A DNA stretch of 64,000 nucleotides from Cytobacillus gottheilii (GTDB lineage: Bacteria > Bacillota > Bacilli > Bacillales > Cytobacillaceae): positions 615,340 to 679,339 of the forward strand of contig NZ_KV440945.1 of assembly GCF_001636345.1 (NCBI RefSeq). Direction: 5' to 3'. The stretch's first letter is position 1. Each line of letters opens with the position of its first letter. The notes below the pieces were generated by a model that made no database searches, was not told where the DNA came from, and saw only the letters and a list, made by a program, of their open reading frames with translations. Made by a program: the position numbers and the translations under genes. This document shows, in pieces, positions 46,827 through 54,196 of this stretch.

Positions 46827-46875
46827 GTCGAATTTTGCTTAGCGTATGTTTTCCGCGTTTTGTTGGTAGGACCCC

Positions 46876-47163
46876 TTTTAAGAAAGTGCATGATGGCAGC
46901 AACGGCAACGTTGAAATGGCAACCCTTGAATTAAGTGGAACGACTGGAACAGGTACCATTTATGTTCAAGTTGGATTCCGAACATTCATTGTTGCAGTTG
47001 AAGGTGGAGATACAGCTGAAGAAGTGGCTGACAAAGTATTTGGAGAAATTGGTGTGAACGGTGTTAATGGTTATACGCAGTAAATAACGGTAATGGGACT
47101 ATTACATTTACATCAACTGTTCAAGATAATGTAGAAGATTTAACAGTATTAGTTACAAACTGA
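46876..47163 (+). pseudogene. Surface-protein exon 2, 3' part with frameshift
   Basis: After the second TTTTA the frame continues KKVHDGSNGNVEMATLELSG, then TGTIYVQVGFRTFIVAVEGGDTAEEVADKVFGEI, a beta-rich repeat of the type seen in S-layer/adhesin proteins. It stops at TAA 47081 in frame. A one-base shift near there opens NNGNGTITFTSTVQDNVEDLTVLVTN to the stop at 47163, right before the cassette terminator, so the original ended there. Cassette 2 is thus broken twice: insertion and frameshift. Confidence 0.75.
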
Positions 47164-47173
47164 GTTCAATTGA

Positions 47174-47198
47174 CCTCACCTTTTGGTGGGGTTTTTTT
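47174..47198 (+). terminator. Cassette 2 terminator
   Basis: CCTCACC-tttt-GGTGGGG followed by TTTTTTT; same hairpin as at 36427 and 49053. Confidence 0.8.
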
Positions 47199-47359
47199 AT
47201 GCGGGTTTGGCACCAATTGTGTGGTATGGTTAAATCAAAAGTCAGCAGGGAGCTGGATTCTTTATCACAGGGAGTCATAACTATGGATTCTTCAATTCAC
47301 CTTAATTTTGGTAATCATTCAAGAAATTAGAATAGAACCGTCACTAAGGAGTTAAAAAT

Positions 47360-48463
47360 ATGCTGATCCAATGCACAAAAAAATTATTAGACCAACTGAA
47401 TATTAAAGCAGAAGCAGCAGTTGAAGAAGAGCCGTTTTTTTCCTGGCATGCCAATTTGCTAACCATTAATCGCAAGAAAACGATTGTATTGGTCAATAAT
47501 TTAACAAGGTATACAGTTGTTTTATATGGATTAAAGAGTAAGGATTTTAAAAGAATAGACGAACTGATGAAAGAAGCCATTTCTGACGCCCTTCATGAAG
47601 AAGGAATTAAAGAAGAGGTGATTGAGCGGTATTTCAATCATGCTCGGAAGGTTACGTATACGAAGACAAAGGACCGTACTCACGTAGCACGTCTGAATAA
47701 AGGGTGCGAGTATGTCCAGGTTTATGAGGATGAATTGGATGATCAGAAGATCTCTAATCCAAAAGCGGGGAAACTGGCTAGTATGTTTCTAGTGAGTGAT
47801 GGAAAAAATGGTTACCTTTATCCACACGAAGAATTGTTTCAACACCTTGCGACTTTTGCAGGAGAATCGATCTTTCGACTAAGAGCGGTTCAATTAAAAG
47901 TCAGCCTGCAGCTAGAGGGACACACCGTTTGGCGTCGGTTGGTTGTTCCGTTGCATCGGACATTTCCCGACTTGCATGAGATTCTTCAAGCCGCCTTCGG
48001 ATGGAAGGACTATCACCTTCATGAATTTACTTTTTATGAGGGAGGGAAGTCGGGCCAAGCGTCACCTTTTCCAAAACCTGTCCTGACGCTTGCTTGTGAT
48101 GAAGTGGCATTTTATAACCCCAGTCAGCATGAAATGAAGATGGAAACAGACATCAAGCTGTCAGAGTACCTGCCTGAGCATCAATTCCATACCTACACTT
48201 ATGACTTCGGTGATGATTGGAAGCATGAAATAGAGGTGGAGAAGACGATTGAAGACTATGATGCACCATATCCAATCTGTCTTGATGGGCAAGGCAACAC
48301 TCCGCCAGAAGATGTCGGCGGATCATTTGGATATGAACATTTCCTATCTATCTTAGCGAATCCCGACGATCCTGATTATCAGCATATGCTTCAGTGGGGG
48401 AGAGAGCAGGGATATGGGGAGTTTGAGTTGGAGCGGGTGAATTGGTTGTTGCGGAGGAGATGA
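47360..48463 (+). CDS. pRiA4b ORF-3-like domain protein
   Basis: 367 aa. The C-terminal half (about residues 180-367) is a plasmid pRiA4b ORF-3-like domain: LKVSLQLEGHTVWRRLVVPLHRTFPDLHEILQAAFGWKDYHLHEFTF ... YTYDFGDDWKHEIEVEK ... CLDGQGNTPPEDVGG. The N-terminal half (FFSWHANLLTINRKKTIVLVNNLTRYTVVLYGLK) resembles a domain that often precedes it (DUF6933-like by pattern). AAGGAG is 8 nt before the ATG. Function of the family is unknown; association with mobile DNA is common. Confidence 0.8.
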   Translation: MLIQCTKKLLDQLNIKAEAAVEEEPFFSWHANLLTINRKKTIVLVNNLTRYTVVLYGLKSKDFKRIDELMKEAISDALHEEGIKEEVIERYFNHARKVTYTKTKDRTHVARLNKGCEYVQVYEDELDDQKISNPKAGKLASMFLVSDGKNGYLYPHEELFQHLATFAGESIFRLRAVQLKVSLQLEGHTVWRRLVVPLHRTFPDLHEILQAAFGWKDYHLHEFTFYEGGKSGQASPFPKPVLTLACDEVAFYNPSQHEMKMETDIKLSEYLPEHQFHTYTYDFGDDWKHEIEVEKTIEDYDAPYPICLDGQGNTPPEDVGGSFGYEHFLSILANPDDPDYQHMLQWGREQGYGEFELERVNWLLRRR

Positions 48464-48597
48464 GAGAGGGCACTATCAGATATCTTGCGATGGAAGATTT
48501 TTTGAATGTCATTCGATAGAGGTTTTCTAATAGTTTTATTAACAGGCTAGTTAAACTTTGTGAACAAAATTAAGACGAGAAAAAAATACTCCCGTAA

Positions 48598-48641
48598 TTT
48601 GTCGAAATTTGTAGTGACTTTTCTCTCAAAGTGAATATAAT
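48598..48641 (+). promoter_or_regulatory. Cassette 3 promoter with Spo0A-box-like site
   Basis: TTTGTCGAAA (48598), GTGACT (48614), 16-bp spacer, TATAAT (48636), then TTAGGGGAATAAG. Matches cassette 1 in all elements and spacing. Confidence 0.65.
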
Positions 48642-48681
48642 TAGCTTAGGGGAATAAGGAAAAAGAACTACAGTTGACGGA

Positions 48682-48744
48682 TCGCCGTATGCGATAAAAG
48701 TCGCCCGTGCGGTGAAGGCTCGTTATAATTCATAAAGCGAGAAT
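48682..48744 (+). ncRNA. Group II intron-like domain V + VI, cassette 3
   Basis: Domain V at 48682-48715 (34 nt): TCGCCGTAT-GCGA, loop AAAA in place of GAAA, TCGC-CC-GTGCGGTGA. The CGC triad, G.U wobble and 2-nt bulge are kept. Domain VI stem CTCGT (48719)/GCGAG (48737) ends GAGAAT. The loop change in the otherwise invariant GNRA tetraloop may weaken activity of this copy. Confidence 0.78.
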
Positions 48745-49035
48745 AGTGTTCCTGAATTAACACCGATATTATTAGATGCGCCAAACGTTACCATAGTGGA
48801 TCCAAATCTAGGCAGCAGATGTCTTTTTACATTTACAGATGATGAAACTTGGAGAAATGCTCTTACATCAATCACACTAGTTGTAGATGATGAAGAACTA
48901 GAAGAAAACTTCCTTAACAGCAGCATAGTTACTCCTGGTCAAATAGATCTGGGAGGAACATGGCCAATTGAAAGTGTTAAATATACAATTACCATCTCTG
49001 CTGAAGGCTACGAAGATGTAGTGTTAACTAGATAA
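48745..49035 (+). CDS. Alternative surface-protein C-terminal exon 3
   Basis: Open frame beginning AGT GTT CCT GAA at the predicted splice point, ~96 codons, no start codon or ribosome site (first possible start GTG 48796). The product VPELTPILLDAPNVTIVDPNLGSRCLFTFTDDETWRNALTSITLVVDDEEL ... YTITISAEGYEDVVLTR matches the pattern of DUF1533/hemoglobin-interacting-type surface domains (FTDDxxWRxAIT ... YTITIxAxGYxD). A C-terminal domain unlike those of exons 1 and 2. Exon status is inferred from structure and phase. Confidence 0.65.
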   Translation, partial: SVPELTPILLDAPNVTIVDPNLGSRCLFTFTDDETWRNALTSITLVVDDEELEENFLNSSIVTPGQIDLGGTWPIESVKYTITISAEGYEDVVLTR

Positions 49036-49052
49036 GCAGTCTTAAGAAAGAA

Positions 49053-49076
49053 CCTCACTTTTTTGGTGGGGTTTTT
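49053..49076 (+). terminator. Cassette 3 terminator
   Basis: CCTCACttttttGGTGGGG followed by TTTTTC. Confidence 0.78.
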
Positions 49077-49157
49077 CTTTTTGACAAACTAGTGTTAATG
49101 AGTGAAGCGTGGAGCATAAAGCATGCTACGTCTAATGTAGGCTTCAGTCTTTTTCCC

Positions 49158-49580
49158 TTAGTGATTTTTCGGTGTGATATGCTGCACTCCAGCCATTGAT
49201 TTTTCAATTTTAAGGAAAATCAAAACACTGCTGATCCCAACAAAATCAGCACCTAAATCATACCAATCCGCTCCCCGGCCAAAAAAAGGCTGCAGTAACT
49301 CTGTGATGAGCGCAAAAAGAATTGCGAAACCAAAAGTTAATGTGAATCGCGGGATATTTTTGAATAATAGATATGTAAAAGTTGCAAACATTAGCGCATG
49401 CCCAGTAAGCTCAAAAGCGCTCGCTTGCATAAAAGGGTAAACAGGGAAATACAGATCGGCGGAGGGATTGGGGTTGATATGAAATGAGAGGTGCCCCTCT
49501 AAAAAGAATGCTGCTACGTTATTTATGAAAAGTCCTATGCACATCACGATTATCCAAAGTGCTAAACCTAGTTGTTTCAT
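49158..49580 (-). CDS. VanZ-like membrane protein
   Basis: 140 aa with four hydrophobic helices. ELTGHALMFATFTYLL and ITELLQPFFGRGADWYDLGADFVGI are the VanZ-family signature (H in helix 2, E-Q-F-R-D/G in the next loop). Family members affect teicoplanin resistance in some Gram-positives; here only the fold is inferred. Preceded on the minus strand by GGAGTTGAC before the ATG. Confidence 0.8.
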   Translation of the reverse strand: MKQLGLALWIIVMCIGLFINNVAAFFLEGHLSFHINPNPSADLYFPVYPFMQASAFELTGHALMFATFTYLLFKNIPRFTLTFGFAILFALITELLQPFFGRGADWYDLGADFVGISSVLIFLKIEKSMAGVQHITPKNH

Positions 49581-49680
49581 CTTAATCCGTCAACTCCTGC
49601 CTTTTTATAAATACCCATTATGAACATAATTGAACGGATTTAGACGTATTAGTCGCAAGTGCAGTTTTTATCTTAAACCA

Positions 49681-49710
49681 AAAAGTGAACCGATAACTGG
49701 TTCACTTTTT
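49681..49710. terminator. Bidirectional terminator after comK-like gene
   Basis: AAAAGTGAACC-gataact-GGTTCACTTTTT, perfect 11-bp arms with A/T flanks on both sides; ends the minus-strand comK-like transcript. Confidence 0.8.
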
Positions 49711-49719
49711 GCTTATAAA

Positions 49720-50301
49720 TTATTTATCGTCTTCGTTGTCATCCATTTTCTTAAACACGTCGAAATTATACTTGCCGCTTTTTTCACGAATAATTGGGTA
49801 CTGTTTAGTTTTTTCGTCAGTGCTGATATCTCTTACTTTAATGCCATTCTTTTTGGTGGAATCCAATAAGATAAATCCATCATACCTTCTGTTTTTAAGA
49901 GAATTATAATTAACTTCCACCAGAATTGTGAAATGGTAGTTGAGTATGACATTGGCATTGTTTCCGCTATTCTCAATGTCGATAATTTGCTTAGGGTTAA
50001 ACCACATGCAGTGTTCGCTTTTTGGCGAGTGAGTAGGAAACATACAAACTTCCTGGTATGCGTTCACGATGATGGGTGTCATATACCCTTTTCCAAGAAT
50101 GATGCGGGCACTCTTTGTTGCGCCTTTCAAATCTGAGCCGACAGAGGTGAGGGTGTATTCGAGGACTTCTAAAGGTGTCATACGAACTAAGAAGGTCTGA
50201 TTACCTTCTATCACTCGAGTGTATAAATGTCCGTACATGTAGTGCTCACCTTTAATTAAGCTAGTAAGGTGATTAACTGCGTAACGATCAAGAATGTTCA
50301 T
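49720..50301 (-). CDS. comK: ComK-family competence transcription factor
   Basis: 193 residues, the length of B. subtilis ComK. Recognisable blocks in order: FLVRMTPLEVLEYTLTSVGSDLKGATKSARIILGKGYMTPIIVN, the FPTHSPKSEHCMWFNPKQI block (ComK: FPTxSxxxxxCxWI), and ILVEVNYNSLKNRRYDGFILL (ComK: ISYNSFENQxYRT). ComK activates genes for DNA uptake by binding AT-boxes in the minor groove. AGGAGAG precedes the ATG. Because many Bacillaceae carry two comK paralogues, this may be the less studied one. Confidence 0.82.
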   Translation of the reverse strand: MNILDRYAVNHLTSLIKGEHYMYGHLYTRVIEGNQTFLVRMTPLEVLEYTLTSVGSDLKGATKSARIILGKGYMTPIIVNAYQEVCMFPTHSPKSEHCMWFNPKQIIDIENSGNNANVILNYHFTILVEVNYNSLKNRRYDGFILLDSTKKNGIKVRDISTDEKTKQYPIIREKSGKYNFDVFKKMDDNEDDK

Positions 50302-50915
50302 TTTTCACTCTCCTATTTAGTATAAAACCTTTGAAAAGTCTCTAAAGGCTTGTAAGCCAACTACATCCTAGGCTGCGGTCATCAACTGCGTTTTCATGAT
50401 TGGATCATTTCTTGTATACATTCCACCACCTTATTAACTGCATTGCATCTGGACTAGCTTTCTTTTGTTCTATGAATGGATAAGGCAAATATATGTAAGA
50501 TTGTGTTCCTTGCTATATGAATAAGCTAGTCTAAATGTCTTATGTCTAACATACCAAATTTTACCTCGTTAATTAGTTACAATTTTGTGAAAATATAGAC
50601 GGATTGAGAGGGGGATTGTGCGGTTTGTTTGGGGATGTTGTGGTTGTGTAGTGTTGTGCGGTCTGACTGGTCACAGTGACGCCCCGGAATTGCTCGAAGT
50701 TTGTCGATTATGTGCAAACTTTATATAGAGCCGTGGGCGCCTATTTTTATTTAAACTTAGGCAATAGTATTCAATCAATAAGAAGTGTCGAATTATGTCT
50801 AGAAGATATAGGGAATTGATTGAATTGATATAGTAAAATAGAAATAGGTAAATATGTTTAAATTGGTATTTTATAGAAGTGAAAATGTAATATTTAACTG
50901 TAAAGGAGAGAAGAA
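50302..50915. other. Long intergenic region between comK and Mrr-like gene
   Basis: No gene supported. It holds the comK promoter side, a G/T-rich stretch (50600-50660), repeat copy R1 at 50669, and an AT-rich leader before GGAGAG of the next gene. No intron or riboswitch fold is recognised. Confidence 0.45.
50669..50691. repeat. GTCACAGTGACGCCCCGG repeat, copy R1
   Basis: GGTCACAGTGACGCCCCGG then AATT, followed by TTTGTCGA at 50701. The inner GTCAC-A-GTGAC is palindromic. Copies R2 and R3 lie at 51451 and 52848. Confidence 0.75.
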
Positions 50916-51446
50916 ATGGATCTGAATTTTTTTGATGGATTTAAAATGGGCTTAGAGTTCATGTGGGCTATGCTTACTGCTGAACCTTTGTTATCAATTG
51001 GACTAGCCGTATTATTTGGAGGCTTGTTTATCTTTGCTCTACTCGTTAACTTCCTTAGAGAACAAAAGTTAAGAAAGTCAGGTATTTTAGATGTTGATAC
51101 TATGTCAGGAAGAATGTTTGAAGAATATCTTCAAACGCTGCTAAGGACAAAAGGATATCAGGTGCAACTAACACCTGCCACTGGAGACTATGGTGCAGAC
51201 CTAGTGTTAACAACAAAAGAGAAGAGAATTATAGTTCAAGCTAAAAGGTATAAGAAAAATGTGGGTGTTAAAGCTGTACAAGAAATTGCTTCCGCCAAAT
51301 CACACTATAGAGCAGATGAATGCTGGGTTATGACGAATAGCTTCTTTACCGAGCAAGCTAAAAAACTGGCAAACTCTAATCAGGTTAAATTGATAGACCG
51401 GAAAGAGTTGATGGGGTGGATGCTAGAGATGAAGAAGGGTGCGTAA
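50916..51446 (+). CDS. Membrane-anchored Mrr-like restriction endonuclease domain
   Basis: 176 aa. One or two N-terminal TM helices (residues ~15-45: MLTAEPLLSIGLAVLFGGLFIFALLVNFL), then a restriction endonuclease type IV Mrr-like fold: GRMFEEYLQTLLRTKGYQVQLTPATGDYGADLVLTTKEKRIIVQAKRYKKNVGVKAVQEI. The catalytic D-x(n)-QxK (GADLVL ... VQAKRY) is intact. Membrane anchoring is common in this subgroup. GGAGAGAAGAA precedes the ATG. A role in DNA uptake quality control or defence is conceivable. Confidence 0.82.
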   Translation: MDLNFFDGFKMGLEFMWAMLTAEPLLSIGLAVLFGGLFIFALLVNFLREQKLRKSGILDVDTMSGRMFEEYLQTLLRTKGYQVQLTPATGDYGADLVLTTKEKRIIVQAKRYKKNVGVKAVQEIASAKSHYRADECWVMTNSFFTEQAKKLANSNQVKLIDRKELMGWMLEMKKGA

Positions 51447-51450
51447 TAGC

Positions 51451-51473
51451 GGTCACAGTGACGCCCCGGAATT
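51451..51473. repeat. GTCACAGTGACGCCCCGG repeat, copy R2
   Basis: Identical to R1 over GGTCACAGTGACGCCCCGG and AATT; TTTTGTCGAA follows at 51481. Sits 5 bp after the Mrr-like stop. Confidence 0.75.
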
Positions 51474-51516
51474 TGGTGATTTTTGTCGAATGAATAATGG
51501 GAATGGAGGTACATCA

Positions 51517-52827
51517 ATGCAGCAAACCAAATGTCCAAGATGTAATGCGGATTTAATGGAAGGTTCATGGGAAGATATACAGGAAAACAACGACGGCGGT
51601 GTTACGGTGGATGTACTGCCGGTTATGGTCTGTCAACAGAAGTGTGGCTATATGCGTGAAGCGGTGGACGGTCCCACTATAATCGCTCAGCAAGGGGAAG
51701 ATCGATTACTGCTTTTGTATCCCAATGAACAGGGGAGAATATTGGAAGTAATTGACTCTGTTTTGTGGCCGCCGATGCATTATATGTCTTTATTGTCGCG
51801 TGGCGGCTGGGAAGACTATGCTGGTAATCACGATGTTCAGTCACTGCTTGAAAAGGCAAGGGACACCCGGGCAGCTCATTTAGAACAGCCGAATTTATTT
51901 CAGTTTGCAACAAGTGAGCTTTCTCAGGATGCTTTTTTATGCTGGCTGATGAGCTGGTGTGAACAGCCTTATAGAACATTGGATCATGCTCTGCACAAAG
52001 CATCTTTAGACTTTATGACCGCCATTTTTAACCTGCATGGTCTTCCTGTGCCAGTCATAGACTCGGTTAAACTTGAACGTCAATTTAAATCGCTCGATAT
52101 TCTTGCGATTGTAAACAATAAGTTTGCGATTTTAATAGAAGATAAAACATATACTAAAGATCACTCTAATCAGCTTTTGCGCTATCGGGAGGCTGTTAAA
52201 GCAGCATACCCTGAGCTGATACAGCTGCCGATTTATTTTAAAATAGCGGATCAAAGTCACTATCGTTCACCTGAAGGGGCAGGGTATAAGTCATTTACAA
52301 GAAGTATGATGCTGGAAGTTTTAAATAGAGGAATCGCTAATAGGGTGAGCAATTCTATTTTTACAGACTATCAAATACACCTGCAGCATATCGAAAACAG
52401 TGTGGCTGCATTTAGAACAAAACGGATAGAAGAGTGGGACGCTTTTGCCTGGCAAGGATTTTACCAAGAGCTTCAAAAAGAAATAAATGGGAATTGGGGA
52501 TATGTCTCAAATAAGCAAGGCGGATTCTGGGGATTCTGGTGGAGATCAGCATCCTTTGCACCTTATCTGTTGCAGCTTGAACAAAAGCGACTATGTGTAA
52601 AATTGAAAGCAACAGAAGAAGAAGGCCGAGTTTCACATCCAACAGCTAAGAAGGCATTAAAAGGCATTCTTGAAAAATCAGAAGAAAGCTGTTTACAGTT
52701 GCGGAAACCAGCTAGATTAGGGGTTGGTAAAACAGTAACGGTGGCTGAGCGGAATGACTATCTCTGGACTAAAAGCGATGGAACGATTGACTTGGAGAGA
52801 ACGATTGGAGAGTTGAAGCGATTTTAA
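51517..52827 (+). CDS. Putative PD-(D/E)XK nuclease with N-terminal zinc ribbon
   Basis: About 436 aa. The N-terminus MQQTKCPRCNADLMEGSWED ... VMVCQQKCGYMRE has two cysteine pairs (zinc ribbon). From about residue 150, FLCWLMSWCEQ, LERQFKSLDILAIVNNKFAILIEDKTYTKDHSNQLLRY resembles PD-(D/E)XK nuclease family members (D ... ExK = SLDIL ... IEDKTY). The rest is unassigned. ATG 51517 has GGAGGT 7 nt upstream. With the Mrr-like gene it forms a two-nuclease island between repeats. Confidence 0.7.
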   Translation: MQQTKCPRCNADLMEGSWEDIQENNDGGVTVDVLPVMVCQQKCGYMREAVDGPTIIAQQGEDRLLLLYPNEQGRILEVIDSVLWPPMHYMSLLSRGGWEDYAGNHDVQSLLEKARDTRAAHLEQPNLFQFATSELSQDAFLCWLMSWCEQPYRTLDHALHKASLDFMTAIFNLHGLPVPVIDSVKLERQFKSLDILAIVNNKFAILIEDKTYTKDHSNQLLRYREAVKAAYPELIQLPIYFKIADQSHYRSPEGAGYKSFTRSMMLEVLNRGIANRVSNSIFTDYQIHLQHIENSVAAFRTKRIEEWDAFAWQGFYQELQKEINGNWGYVSNKQGGFWGFWWRSASFAPYLLQLEQKRLCVKLKATEEEGRVSHPTAKKALKGILEKSEESCLQLRKPARLGVGKTVTVAERNDYLWTKSDGTIDLERTIGELKRF

Positions 52828-52847
52828 GCAATCTGTCCATTGGGTTC

Positions 52848-52883
52848 GGGGCGTCGCAGTGACGCCCCGAAACATGTCGAAAA
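52848..52883. repeat. GTGACGCCCCG repeat, copy R3
   Basis: GGGGCGTC-gcagt-GACGCCCC forms a perfect 8-bp hairpin, then GAAACATGTCGAAA. R3 has a different left arm from R1/R2 but the same GTGACGCCCCG core followed by TGTCGAA. Confidence 0.7.
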
Positions 52884-52917
52884 AACAGCCTTCCCATCTA
52901 TTGGGAAGGCTGTTTTT
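52884..52917 (+). terminator. Rho-independent terminator
   Basis: AACAGCCTTCCC-atcta-TTGGGAAGGCTGTTTTT, a strong stem with T-run, after the nuclease gene. Confidence 0.85.
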
Positions 52918-52968
52918 CAACGAAAAGAGAAAAGTGGGCGAGAACCCACCCAAACCCCACCCCAAAAA

Positions 52969-52998
52969 TGGGACAAAGAACCTGTCCCCAAAAACCCA
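52969..52998. repeat. 29-bp-type repeat, copy 5 (inverted)
   Basis: On the minus strand TGGGTTTTTGGGGACAGG-TTCTTTGTCCCA. Member of the family at 29845, 33654 and 35833, in opposite orientation. Confidence 0.65.
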
Positions 52999-53065
52999 CC
53001 CAATATTCCAAATAATCTGTTCATTGTAAAGAGATTGTTATACTATAGGGTTAAGATTAATATTT

Positions 53066-53080
53066 TGAAAACGTTTACCA
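53066..53080 (+). promoter_or_regulatory. cre site upstream of second sugar locus
   Basis: TGAAAACGTTTACCA fits the CcpA operator (TGWAANCGNTNWCA) well; about 85 bp before the first gene start. Confidence 0.65.
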
Positions 53081-53164
53081 TATAAGTATATAAAAAGAGT
53101 ATTTGTACCTAAATTTTTATACTTCCATAACAGTTGTAAATTAGAAATAGTAAGGAGGGTCAAT

Positions 53165-54196
53165 ATGTTAAGGATTTTTATCACTGTTCTTGTAGTTATG
53201 ATTAGTGCTGGCTGCAGTGGGAAGCAGCAATTTGAGGTCATCTATAGTAGTGATAATAAACTGTTAGAAGAAGAACAGGAAAAGGAGCAGCACGGGTCTT
53301 ATACAATCGGAATTGTTTCAAAAATTAGTGGAATTTCCTATTATCATGCTGTACGGGAAGGGGTGCAGGAAGCGGCAGATGACTTGGGGATAGAGGTCAT
53401 GATCGAGGCGCCTGTGGATGCTACCTGGGAAGGGCAGGAAAAGATCATTGAGGAAATGATTTTGAGTGAAGTGGATGTGCTGGCCATTTCAGCAAATGAT
53501 CCCGAAAAGCTTGGTCCTGTCTTACAAAAAGCAAAGGAAAAGGGCATTCGGGTGATTACATGGGATTCAGATACCAATCCTGAATTTAGAGAGTTCTATA
53601 TTAATATGCTGGATCCTGAAATTTTGGGGAGGCATCTTATGGATTCATTAGCTTTGAGAACAAATGAGTCAGGAAATTATATCATCCTGACAGGATCCGA
53701 AACATCAGCCAATTTAAATGACTGGATTAAATGGATAAAGGTTCAGAATGAAGAGTATTACCCTAACCTGCATCTATTAGAAACGATTGCGACTGATGAA
53801 AATTATGAAAAGGCTTACAACTCGTCCGTTCAGATGATCGAAAAATACCCCGATTTAGCAGGGATCCTTGCTATTTCAACGCTTAATCCTCCCGCTGCAG
53901 CAGAAGCAGTAAAAACGCTGAATAAAAAAGGGGAAATTGTGATCATCGGAACAACAACACCCAATTTAATTAAAGAGGATATTAAAGATGGAACCGTGCA
54001 GGTGAATACCTTATGGAGTCCTCAAAAACTTGGCTATTTAACGGTTAGCTTAGCCAAGGACCTGTGTGAAGATATCCTTCCATATGATGGGCAGGTTATT
54101 CCAGATGTAGGCACAATAAAGGTGAATGAAGAGATGATTATTATGGGGCTTCCAATTGACTTTACAAAGGAAAATATCGATCAATATGACTTTTAA
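53165..54196 (+). CDS. RbsB-like periplasmic-binding lipoprotein (sensor partner)
   Basis: 343 aa, signal peptide MLRIFITVLVVMISAGC with lipobox Cys17. Type 1 periplasmic-binding fold of the ribose/galactose kind: YTIGIVSKISGISYYHAVREGVQEAADDLGIEVMIEAP, VDVLAISANDPEKLGPVLQKAKEKGIRVITWDSD. The kinase start lies inside its 3' end (11-bp overlap). A separate binding protein at 58506 serves the transporter, so this one probably presents ligand to the kinase. AAGGAGGG precedes the ATG. Confidence 0.85.
   Translation: MLRIFITVLVVMISAGCSGKQQFEVIYSSDNKLLEEEQEKEQHGSYTIGIVSKISGISYYHAVREGVQEAADDLGIEVMIEAPVDATWEGQEKIIEEMILSEVDVLAISANDPEKLGPVLQKAKEKGIRVITWDSDTNPEFREFYINMLDPEILGRHLMDSLALRTNESGNYIILTGSETSANLNDWIKWIKVQNEEYYPNLHLLETIATDENYEKAYNSSVQMIEKYPDLAGILAISTLNPPAAAEAVKTLNKKGEIVIIGTTTPNLIKEDIKDGTVQVNTLWSPQKLGYLTVSLAKDLCEDILPYDGQVIPDVGTIKVNEEMIIMGLPIDFTKENIDQYDF

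Larger units (their letters stand above)
37086..46875. mobile_element. 9.8-kb Tn3-family composite with 5-bp target duplication
   Basis: Outer ends are inverted and start GGGGTCCTACCAACAAAACG (38-bp Tn3-type inverted repeats at 37086-37123 and 46838-46875; similarity continues over 100 bp into both tnpA 3' ends). TTTTA flanks both sides. Order: tnpA 3' fragment (-), PadR/ABC gene set (+), a third inverted repeat at 41859, recombinase (-), broken sulP (+), truncated usp (+), 5'-truncated tnpA (+). The matching duplication at the outer ends shows that the whole unit moved in one event. Confidence 0.85.

Noticed and set aside
41859-46875. Right-hand Tn3 element as the unit that inserted in exon 2
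   Set aside because: The 5 bases outside the 41859 repeat (GCGAT) do not match TTTTA; only the outer pair of repeats has a matching duplication.
50620-50720. 5' end of the missing group II intron (GTGCGG and similar)
   Set aside because: Short GTGCG strings occur but no domain I-IV folding or reverse-transcriptase gene could be recognised around them.
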